From contig CALWUO010000016.1 in NCBI GenBank assembly GCA_944384745.1, positions 1-39,318 of the forward strand: a stretch of DNA of 39,318 nt, given 5' to 3'. The notes below the pieces were generated by a model. It had not been told where the DNA came from and searched no databases. It saw only the letters and a program-made list of their open reading frames with translations. Position 1 is the first letter of the stretch. The number at the start of each line of letters is the position of its first letter. This DNA comes from an uncultured Butyricicoccus sp. (GTDB lineage Bacteria > Bacillota > Clostridia > Oscillospirales > Butyricicoccaceae). This document shows positions 33,272-39,318 of this stretch, one piece after another. A program made the translations under genes and the position numbers.

Positions 33272-34525
33272 TTATAATTTCTTCAAACGACAGTTGCAGC
33301 ATTTTTTGCACCTATCCTTTTTAGACTCACCAAAATATTTTTCGATAAAACACCATAGGCATTTTTGAGTATTTACAAACTTTTTAAGATGTGCAAGACC
33401 TTTGAGCTTTCGCTTTACAGACTGCTCATCTCCGCTTTTGAGTATGCGTTCATTCTGAGAAAAATCACTGTCTGCGTATATAAGAACGCATTTTGATTTT
33501 TCACCGTCACGTCCAGCACGTCCAATTTCCTGAACATATCCGTCCATGGAGAGAGGTAAACTTGCGTGTACTACAAGCCTTATATCAGGCTTGTCTATGC
33601 CTAAGCCAAAAGCATTTGTTGCGACCATAATCTTTATCGTGCCAGATATAAAATCTTGCTGAGCTTTTTCACGTTTGTCATTTTTCATCTTGCCATGGTA
33701 CTTGCCGACTTTATAGCCATGAGCTTTTAAAACCTTGTAAAGCTCCTTGGTCATTTTAACTGTTGTGCAAAATACTATTGCAGAACCGTTTTTAAGCTCT
33801 GAAACGGCATTTTCAACCATATCAAATCGAACGGTTTTCAAACGCTTTTTTGATTTCTTGCCCTTTTTGTTACTGTCTATACGCTTTATGTAAAGCTCTA
33901 GATTTGCACGTCGTACGGGAAAACGAAAGTCCTTACATGCATCAATATTAAGGGAATTTTTTATCTCTTGTATATGTACTTTGCTTGCCGTTGCAGTCAA
34001 GGCAATGACCTGAGGTCTGTTCGGCACACTCGAAATGAATGTGCCGATATCGCCATATGCCTTGCGGAAATCGTCTTTAACCTCAATAAGGATATGTGCT
34101 TCATCAATGACCACTCTCTTAAGGTTTGAAGCCTTTAAAGCGTTAGCCACATCATCACGCAGCAGCTGCTCAGGTGCTAGATAAAGCAAGCCGCCGCTTT
34201 CACACATATCGTGCAAAACCTTGTTGTGCTCGCTTGAGCTAAGTGTGCTATTTAGAAGCTCAGCTTTAACCCCCTTTTGTTTGAGGTGGTTTATCTGGTC
34301 TTTTTGCAGCGACTTTAAGGGAGATATGACAACGGTTAGACCGTTGTCATTATCCATTATAGCGGGTGCTTGGTAAAGCAAGGATTTGCCTCCGCCCGTA
34401 GGCATCACAACCGTGACGTCTTTGCCTGACAGTATAGAAGGGAGAACCTGCTCTTGTTGTAGGCGAAGTTTTGAAACCCCTAGTTTAAGCAAAACCTCTT
34501 CGGGGACTATACTATTAATATTCAT
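33272..34525 (-). CDS. Compact RecQ-like ATP-dependent DNA helicase
   Basis: A 417-residue superfamily 2 helicase. Motif 0/I is RLQQEQVLPSILSGKDVTVV then MPTGGGKSLL (Walker A, 43-48). The DEAH box is at 141-144 (VVIDEAHILIE), motif III is ALTATAS, motif V is VATNAFGLGIDKPDIRLVVH and motif VI is YVQEIGRAGRDG. A C-terminal zinc-binding segment has cysteines in CLWCFIEKY and CKKCCNC. The winged-helix and HRDC domains of cellular RecQ are absent, and the motif IV region is preceded by a Lys-rich insert. It is encoded on the integrated element with the 533-residue protein and is therefore more likely an element replication or defence helicase than the chromosomal recQ. Confidence 0.88.
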   Translation of the reverse strand: MNINSIVPEEVLLKLGVSKLRLQQEQVLPSILSGKDVTVVMPTGGGKSLLYQAPAIMDNDNGLTVVISPLKSLQKDQINHLKQKGVKAELLNSTLSSSEHNKVLHDMCESGGLLYLAPEQLLRDDVANALKASNLKRVVIDEAHILIEVKDDFRKAYGDIGTFISSVPNRPQVIALTATASKVHIQEIKNSLNIDACKDFRFPVRRANLELYIKRIDSNKKGKKSKKRLKTVRFDMVENAVSELKNGSAIVFCTTVKMTKELYKVLKAHGYKVGKYHGKMKNDKREKAQQDFISGTIKIMVATNAFGLGIDKPDIRLVVHASLPLSMDGYVQEIGRAGRDGEKSKCVLIYADSDFSQNERILKSGDEQSVKRKLKGLAHLKKFVNTQKCLWCFIEKYFGESKKDRCKKCCNCRLKKL

Positions 34526-34538
34526 ACATTCATCAACT

Positions 34539-34587
34539 CCTAAAAAACGTTAAAACTTAAAAACTTCAAAATTAAGCCGTTTTTAGG
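34539..34587 (-). promoter_or_regulatory. Inverted repeat that covers the RecQ-like gene's ribosome binding site
   Basis: In the minus-strand message CCTAAAAACG (34587-34578) can pair with CGTTTTTTAGG (34549-34539), with one bulged base. The 3' arm contains the AGG of the AGGAG ribosome binding site of the helicase gene. Formation of the hairpin would hide that site and reduce helicase translation. This is a prediction from pairing only. Confidence 0.35.
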
Positions 34588-36184
34588 TGCAAAAAGTTAT
34601 AGCATTAAAAGTCTCGCCCGATAGGGATATAGACCTGTTTTTATCCTGTAAAAGACCTGCTGTTTCAGCCTTTTCAAGAAATATCTCGTATAAGGCTTCA
34701 TCAATACCTATTGACCTTAACAAACGTAAGAGCGATGTTTTATTAAATGCTAAAAACTTTTGCCCTTGGTCTGCACCCTTTTGAGGTGTGAACCAAAATG
34801 CATAAGCTTCATCGCTGAGCTTGTCATTGGCAGTTGCTTTGGTTTTAGGGCGGTCTATGATTTTATCTTTAAAACTCTCATAGTCTTTTATCTTATCGAT
34901 TGCCTTTTGTATCAGCTCAGTTCGCTTTTCTTCCTCAGCTCTTCTTTGGTTTTTAATGTTGCCGATAATATCATTGGCAAGCTCCAAAAGCTCATTATCT
35001 TGACCGGCTATGGAATGGAGAACCGTTCGTTTTATAGTATCAGTCCAAGCGGTAAAAGTAGAGGTGTTGTATGAGTACTTATAACTCATAATATACCTCC
35101 AATCATCATACACTTTTTGAGCGATTTGCCTGTTAAGGACAGACTTGCAAGTAGCTCTGATTAAATCCAATTCATGATATTCAAGCGGATTGTTAACTCC
35201 CGCTATTTCGATGTTATAAACATAATCGCTTGGCAGTAACCTTTTGCTGAGTAGAATTGGTACGGTTTCAAGTCGATCCGGTAAATTACTGCAAAAGCTG
35301 CGTTGGATTTCTCTTTCAGCAATAACCTCAAGGAGTTTATCAGTTACTGCTGATGACTTGCCAACCTGAGCCAGAATTATTCTGTCTGGATATCTGTTAA
35401 ATACGTTCAAATCGCTTTCGTCTTTTATTTTAAATTCAGCTGGTTTAGCATTTGCATAATTGTCGGAGTAAGCAAAGTTGGCGGCAGTTAAAATGCCCTT
35501 GAGCTGGTCAATATCTTGAATATCACTGGAGCCTGATGTAAAATTATATACACCACATGGTGCATCTTTAAAGCGTTTGAAAGACCTCGACTGTACATCT
35601 AGAGCAGGTAGTAAACATTCAAGTATATGCGGTTCATCGATAAGCATTTCTAAAAAAGCTTTATTATCACGAGCGTGATTGAATCGGCTCGTCTGATAAG
35701 TTATGTGCTGCTTAGCGGGGTGCTTTACCTTAGTGTGAACCTCAATATTCTCGTTAGGGTGACTAATATCGTTCGCCATGGCTAGGAGAAGTGCCATTTC
35801 TTCGTTTGAAAAATCTAACCCAGGGAGCTTAAACGATTTATCCACCATATTTATCGGTATGGCGAATATATAGTGCTTTCTGTTGTAAAACACAACGAGA
35901 ATCTTATACCGATGAGGCTTACCTCTAATGTGAGCACATATCATTCCAGCCCATACAGCAATTGCATTTACTGATTTGCCATATGCATTAACTGTATCAC
36001 CACAGATTGAATAATACTTAGATGCACGAAGGCGTTTTTTTGCTGTTGAAGTCAGCTTATAAGGCGGTAAGGAAATATGCAGTTCTATTGCTTTTTCCAT
36101 AAGGTTGCCAGGTAACGAATTTACAAGTGGTGAACTGCAAGATTTAAGAAACTGCTTTTGTTTGTTTTGTTTAAACTTTTTCAT
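34583..36184 (-). CDS. Unrecognised 533-residue element protein encoded upstream of the RecQ-like helicase
   Basis: I do not recognise this family. The N-terminus is strongly basic (MKKFKQNKQKQF) and no membrane helix or signal is visible. A central segment has GKSS at 275-278 (RIILAQVGKSSAV) without the leading Gly of a full P-loop, followed by ETVPILLSKRLLP (306-318). This could be a decayed ATPase fold but is not proof. Residues about 408-443 are highly charged and probably helical. The last 75 residues (YAFWFTPQKG, LAFNKTSLLRLLRSIGID, EKAETAGLLQD) look like a winged helix, as found at the end of some element primase-helicases. It has AAGGAG about 10 bases before the ATG, and the helicase gene follows after 57 bases. 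The two probably act together. Confidence 0.75.
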   Translation of the reverse strand: MKKFKQNKQKQFLKSCSSPLVNSLPGNLMEKAIELHISLPPYKLTSTAKKRLRASKYYSICGDTVNAYGKSVNAIAVWAGMICAHIRGKPHRYKILVVFYNRKHYIFAIPINMVDKSFKLPGLDFSNEEMALLLAMANDISHPNENIEVHTKVKHPAKQHITYQTSRFNHARDNKAFLEMLIDEPHILECLLPALDVQSRSFKRFKDAPCGVYNFTSGSSDIQDIDQLKGILTAANFAYSDNYANAKPAEFKIKDESDLNVFNRYPDRIILAQVGKSSAVTDKLLEVIAEREIQRSFCSNLPDRLETVPILLSKRLLPSDYVYNIEIAGVNNPLEYHELDLIRATCKSVLNRQIAQKVYDDWRYIMSYKYSYNTSTFTAWTDTIKRTVLHSIAGQDNELLELANDIIGNIKNQRRAEEEKRTELIQKAIDKIKDYESFKDKIIDRPKTKATANDKLSDEAYAFWFTPQKGADQGQKFLAFNKTSLLRLLRSIGIDEALYEIFLEKAETAGLLQDKNRSISLSGETFNAITFCT

Positions 36185-36296
36185 TTTAGGTCATCTCCTT
36201 CTAAGTGTATAAATACATTTTAGTCATTTTTGACCTAATAATATAGCGTCAAAAAAAGGTCGTTTTTCAGAAAACTTTTGAAAAGGAGTAATACAT
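36185..36296. promoter_or_regulatory. Divergent promoter/operator region
   Basis: This 112-base spacer separates two divergent genes and must hold both promoters. It contains a perfect 12-base dyad GTCATTTTTGAC (36223-36234) and further GGTCA-like half-sites (AGGTCA at 36188-36193, GTCA at 36248-36251, GGTC at 36258-36261). The 9-mer GGTCAAAAA (minus strand, 36235-36227) also occurs before the integrase promoter (31461-31469). Exact -35/-10 boxes could not be assigned with confidence. AAAAGGAG precedes the rightward gene. Confidence 0.5.
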
Positions 36297-38024
36297 ATGT
36301 TTGATCCAGTACCATCATTTAACAGTGAAAAATCTATAGAGCAAGTAAGTCAAGAACTATTATCATTTAAAAAAAGAATTATTGATAACTGTGCAAAGTA
36401 CAACGTAGATTCTAAGAATAGATTTACTATAATATGGGATTGTTGCAATCTTTTAGAACAAGAAATTGATAACAATAAATGTGAAATATGGGAAGTAACA
36501 AAAACATATGGTATTGAGCCAATAGAAAAAGTTCAGGATTTGTTACAATTATTGATATATGCAATTGGAGATAGAGGACTGCTTTTTCAGATTAATGGGC
36601 ATTTTTATGAAAATCCAAATTATGACAATTGGGAAGAATCAGCATCATTTTATATGGATTATGGGTATGCAATTCAAAAAAGATATTTTTCAATGTTAGA
36701 ATTGGTTAGAGCACGCAGAGTACTTGACACTCATATTAATATTAATAGTAACTATATGAATAAAGAATATAAAGTTTCTGATATGTATAAAATAATCAAA
36801 AGTCCTTTAATAAAAAAAGATGCAAAAAACAGATTTTTAAAATTATGTGAAAATAAAATTATTAATGAAGATATTAAACAAGGCAAATCAGATTTGAGAG
36901 AACCTATAGTAAATACACTTTTACCACTTTATATTTTCTTTAAGTTATACGTAAATAATGATGTATATTTGAGCCTGGGAGAATTCAGGTCATCGCTTAA
37001 ACGTAACAAAGGGAGATTTAATAAAAACAAATTAAATCAATTGACCGAAGATTATAATAATATTTGTAAGATAATAAGAGAATATGCTAATAATTCCGAA
37101 CAAATAACTAGATTTAATCCTTATTATGTACTTATAAGTTTAAGAAAAGAAGGAAAATTAAGAATAGATGATATTAATTTGATAAAGATAAGTAATATTT
37201 GTTATAATTGTTTTTTAGATGTATCAAAAATGGAAGATTTAAAGATGTTTGAGCATAAGATTGCAGATATTGCTATTGGTGATGTTATAAAGGCTTTTAA
37301 AGTAATATTTGATGGTCAAATTTGTGATATGGAACATGATATTAAAACAAAAGATATTATACGTTCAATAAAAATGTTGTATTGTTCAACATTTATAGAA
37401 AAAGTTAATGATATACCGTATGGAAAAAGCAGTTATGAATACAAAGAACTAAATGCGATAAAAAAAGCAATTATAAAAAAGTATGGTATTGATGATATAA
37501 ATTTAAGTATGGAAATGTTTTGGCTTTTGACTGGATATGGTCCACCTATAAACTTTTCTTTTTCAAAATCATTAAAAAAGTCTGGGTTATATGAGTTGTT
37601 TAATTTTGATTTAAAATGTATATGGCATGATATATATTTTTTAATAAACAAACATTTTAGTGGTTATGATGGTCCTGTATTACCAATTGATTTGGCTTTA
37701 GATATATCAAAAGTTAAACAAATAATACTTTTAAAAGACGGCAAAAATTCGGAGGTATGCAGACAGGTACTTAAATATATCGGTTTTAAAGATATTAAAT
37801 ATCTATTTGATGATTTAAAAGACTATTGTATTGAACAATATAGTACCCATAATAGTAATAAAACTAATTTTAAAAGTTTCAGCTATGCAAGAGATATTAT
37901 AGAATGTGAAATAGTTAAACAGTATGTTGAAATGGCAGTAATGCAGATGTATTCCAAAGTTTTCTCAGCAATAGTTAAACTTAGTGACTGCTTATGGTTA
38001 ATTCCTGATTTGGATAAAATCTAA
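36297..38024 (+). CDS. Unrecognised 575-residue AT-rich cargo protein
   Basis: I do not recognise this family. The protein is soluble, probably mostly alpha-helical, rich in Ile, Lys, Asn and Tyr, with no signal peptide or clear membrane helix and no nucleotide-binding or nuclease motif that I can name. Its codons are dominated by A/T-ending forms to a greater degree than in the neighbouring int and RecQ-like genes, which suggests a separate origin. It has a good start (AAAAGGAG, then ATG 36297), its own divergent promoter region and a strong terminator, so it is a single-gene unit. Such isolated AT-rich genes on islands are often anti-phage or toxin genes, but nothing in the sequence proves this. 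Confidence 0.7.
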   Translation: MFDPVPSFNSEKSIEQVSQELLSFKKRIIDNCAKYNVDSKNRFTIIWDCCNLLEQEIDNNKCEIWEVTKTYGIEPIEKVQDLLQLLIYAIGDRGLLFQINGHFYENPNYDNWEESASFYMDYGYAIQKRYFSMLELVRARRVLDTHININSNYMNKEYKVSDMYKIIKSPLIKKDAKNRFLKLCENKIINEDIKQGKSDLREPIVNTLLPLYIFFKLYVNNDVYLSLGEFRSSLKRNKGRFNKNKLNQLTEDYNNICKIIREYANNSEQITRFNPYYVLISLRKEGKLRIDDINLIKISNICYNCFLDVSKMEDLKMFEHKIADIAIGDVIKAFKVIFDGQICDMEHDIKTKDIIRSIKMLYCSTFIEKVNDIPYGKSSYEYKELNAIKKAIIKKYGIDDINLSMEMFWLLTGYGPPINFSFSKSLKKSGLYELFNFDLKCIWHDIYFLINKHFSGYDGPVLPIDLALDISKVKQIILLKDGKNSEVCRQVLKYIGFKDIKYLFDDLKDYCIEQYSTHNSNKTNFKSFSYARDIIECEIVKQYVEMAVMQMYSKVFSAIVKLSDCLWLIPDLDKI

Positions 38025-38030
38025 AATATT

Positions 38031-38065
38031 GCCGTCTGGAATGGTGTATTTTCCAGACGGCTTTA
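38031..38065. terminator. Strong terminator hairpin between two converging element units
   Basis: GCCGTCTGGAA and TTCCAGACGGC (38031-38041, 38051-38061) form a perfect 11-bp GC-rich stem with a 9-base loop. The T tract is short on both sides (CTTTAAC on plus, AATATTTTAG on minus). It follows the 575-residue gene and also closes the minus-strand micropeptide unit. Confidence 0.8.
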
Positions 38066-38069
38066 ACAA

Positions 38070-38162
38070 TTACTTGCCTTTTTTGCTAGAGCTTTCAACC
38101 ACCTCGATTATCAAATCAACCAATACACCAACGACCCGAAATATTTCTTTTAATTGCAACAT
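38070..38162 (-). CDS. Micropeptide of 30 residues following the amidotransferase gene
   Basis: A short minus-strand frame encodes MLQLKEIFRVVGVLVDLIIE followed by VVESSSKKGK. It has AAGGAG (38171-38176) exactly 8 bases before the ATG, begins 24 bases after the amidotransferase stop and ends 5 bases before a strong terminator. These three facts together favour a real gene. The peptide is one predicted helix with hydrophobic residues interrupted by Lys5, Glu6, Arg9, Asp16, Glu20 and Glu23, hence amphipathic rather than fully membrane-spanning, plus a basic tail. Size and form recall small toxin or membrane-associated peptides, but I recognise no family. Confidence 0.6.
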   Translation of the reverse strand: MLQLKEIFRVVGVLVDLIIEVVESSSKKGK

Positions 38163-38186
38163 TTATACAACTCCTTTCTATTGTTA

Positions 38187-39119
38187 TTAGTAAGTATAAA
38201 GCAGTTCAGCTGCAATTTCATGTAAGAGTGATGGGTCATATAGTAGCTCTTCAATTTCGTCTCTATCACAGCCGTAATCAATAAGTGCCATAATTTCATC
38301 TGGGCTTATACCCATTGAGCTTGCAACCGATATAAGTTCATCATAGGAGCTTGTACTATAATACGTATCAAAATCGTATAAATTATAGTTGTTAAACAAG
38401 TCGCTAAAGTCAGGTGTGAAGCAGCCGTTTTCTATCTGTCCGTCAGAATTTATATGAATAATATCTCCTTCAGATGGCATATAAACTTTTTTAGGCTTGC
38501 CAAGTTTTAAATGCTTTATGCTTTTGTTTAGTATTTCGGTTGTTGATGCATAAATTAGAAAACCATCATAGTAAAATATACTGAGCGGGTTATCGCCCTT
38601 AACAAACCAAATAGAGTTATCATTGTCTAGCACTGTAAATACAAAAGAACCCTTGACCTTTTCAGCCATGCTTTTAAGGCTGTTAAAGTCAAGGGCATTT
38701 TCTTTCTCTATAAGCTGTACAGCGACATAACTATCTGTTTTAATATCGGTAATTGGTAAGTTTTCGGTTAGTTTTAACTCTAAATCATTCCAAATCATAC
38801 CATTATGTGCAAAGGCAAAATATTTTCCATCAGCACAGCCTGAAAATGGGTGATTATTCTGATTATGCTTTGCATTACCTTGAGTAGTCATTCGGGTATG
38901 ACCCATAATAGTTCTTACACCATCAGGAACACGAATGTTAAGTTTGTGAGCTGGAACAGGGCGTTTATAAATTTTTAGTTTGCCATTTACATTATAAGCT
39001 ATTCCAGTCGCATCTGTACCACGACATTCACATACTATTGCAAGTGTGTTTAAAATCTTGTTTTTCTTACATGTTGTAAGTACATTTTTAAAATCAATCA
39101 AACCAAATAAACTGCACAT
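38187..39119 (-). CDS. Class II (Ntn-type) glutamine amidotransferase domain protein
   Basis: A 310-residue protein starting MCSLFGLIDF, where Cys2 becomes the N-terminal nucleophile after Met removal. The family motifs follow: RGTDATGIAY, IMGHTRMTTQG, NNHPFSG, FAHNGMIWN and TDSYVAVQL with the glutamine-binding Asp. The domain normally supplies ammonia to a synthetase, as in asparagine synthetase or GlmS. Here no synthase domain follows, only about 75 acidic, helical residues rich in Asp, Glu and Tyr. The acceptor is unknown. The start has AGGAGG upstream. It is flanked by a truncated gene before it and a micropeptide gene after it, probably one operon. Confidence 0.85.
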   Translation of the reverse strand: MCSLFGLIDFKNVLTTCKKNKILNTLAIVCECRGTDATGIAYNVNGKLKIYKRPVPAHKLNIRVPDGVRTIMGHTRMTTQGNAKHNQNNHPFSGCADGKYFAFAHNGMIWNDLELKLTENLPITDIKTDSYVAVQLIEKENALDFNSLKSMAEKVKGSFVFTVLDNDNSIWFVKGDNPLSIFYYDGFLIYASTTEILNKSIKHLKLGKPKKVYMPSEGDIIHINSDGQIENGCFTPDFSDLFNNYNLYDFDTYYSTSSYDELISVASSMGISPDEIMALIDYGCDRDEIEELLYDPSLLHEIAAELLYTY

Positions 39120-39136
39120 AAATTATTATCCTCCTA

Positions 39137-39318
39137 TTATTGTTCTACTGGTTCATTAACATATAAACGACGTTCTTTTAGATATTGAATTAGTTCTGGT
39201 TCGTGGATTAAATCTAAGAAGTCAAACCAGCTCATATCTTGCAAATCGGTATCAGATAAAGAAATAGCTACCTCGCACAGATGATTTACAAACTGTAAGG
39301 TAGCTATTAAAGTATTAA
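39137..39318 (-). CDS. C-terminal part of an unrecognised protein (cut by window edge)
   Basis: A minus-strand frame runs without a stop from the right edge to the TAA at 39137-39139 and gives 60 residues, including LQDMSWFDFLDLIHEPELIQ and the end NEPVEQ. It lies 17 bases before the amidotransferase start, so it is the preceding gene of the same operon. The fragment is acidic and helical; the family is not recognised. An internal ATG exists, but the frame is open well above it. Confidence 0.5.
   Translation of the reverse strand, partial: NTLIATLQFVNHLCEVAISLSDTDLQDMSWFDFLDLIHEPELIQYLKERRLYVNEPVEQ

Noticed and set aside
36717..36734. R-x4-H in the 575-residue protein (Arg141 to His146) as a HEPN ribonuclease motif
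   Set aside because: The motif is too short to mean anything alone; the usual polar residue after the Arg and the surrounding helix pattern are not convincing.
31381..39318. A second copy of the ssrA 3' end as the right attachment site
   Set aside because: I looked for the last bases of ssrA downstream and saw no convincing copy; the right end must be outside the window.
1..39318. CRISPR arrays, rRNA or tRNA genes, insertion sequences and riboswitches
   Set aside because: No regularly spaced repeats, no cloverleaf apart from the tmRNA ends, no transposase and no recognisable aptamer before purB, thiN or other likely genes.

Overview
The window is low-GC DNA from a Gram-positive anaerobe of the class Clostridia, most likely a Ruminococcaceae/Oscillospiraceae-type gut bacterium. 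The basis is the conserved Firmicutes order yicC-remA-gmk-rpoZ-coaBC-priA-def-fmt-yugP-rsmB-rlmN-prpC-prkC-rsgA-thiN, the DUF5685/DnaJ pair in front of it, the short clostridial form of SecD, AGGAGG-type ribosome binding sites and the absence of any outer-membrane gene. The genus cannot be fixed from the sequence alone.

Region 1 (1-17.3 kb) is the housekeeping core. It starts with the end of an RseC/MucC-like redox protein. A DUF5685 / J-domain / membrane-protein trio follows. Then comes a long, almost gapless, same-strand run for nucleotide supply (gmk), transcription (rpoZ), coenzyme A synthesis (coaBC), replication restart (priA), translation start and protein N-terminal processing (def, fmt), rRNA and tRNA methylation (rsmB, rlmN), the PASTA kinase/phosphatase pair (prkC/prpC), ribosome assembly (rsgA) and thiamine pyrophosphate (thiN). 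Many of these genes overlap by 1-31 bases, which indicates translational coupling.

Region 2 (17.3-31.0 kb) is a set of smaller transcription units separated by clear terminators and sigma-A promoters. They are an aspartate-type aminotransferase, purB, secDF, a TIM-barrel sugar isomerase and nrdR on the plus strand. On the minus strand are two small membrane proteins (DUF4234, DUF2752) and a lone glycogen synthase. A response regulator / histidine kinase / anchored extracytoplasmic protein operon follows, then smpB, with the tmRNA gene ssrA only 8 bases downstream.

Region 3 (31.38 kb to the right edge) is the left part of an integrated mobile element that uses the 3' end of ssrA as its attachment site. 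A tyrosine integrase faces away from ssrA. It converges, over a bidirectional terminator, on a minus-strand operon of an unrecognised 533-residue protein, a compact RecQ-like helicase and an excisionase-like helix-turn-helix protein. Divergent from that operon is a very AT-rich 575-residue protein of unknown function. Beyond it, on the minus strand, are a truncated unrecognised gene, a class II glutamine amidotransferase and a 30-residue peptide gene with a near-ideal ribosome binding site. The right attachment site is not in the window.

The part most likely to be undescribed is the cargo of this element: the 533-residue protein/RecQ pair, the 575-residue orphan, and the amidotransferase/micropeptide pair.
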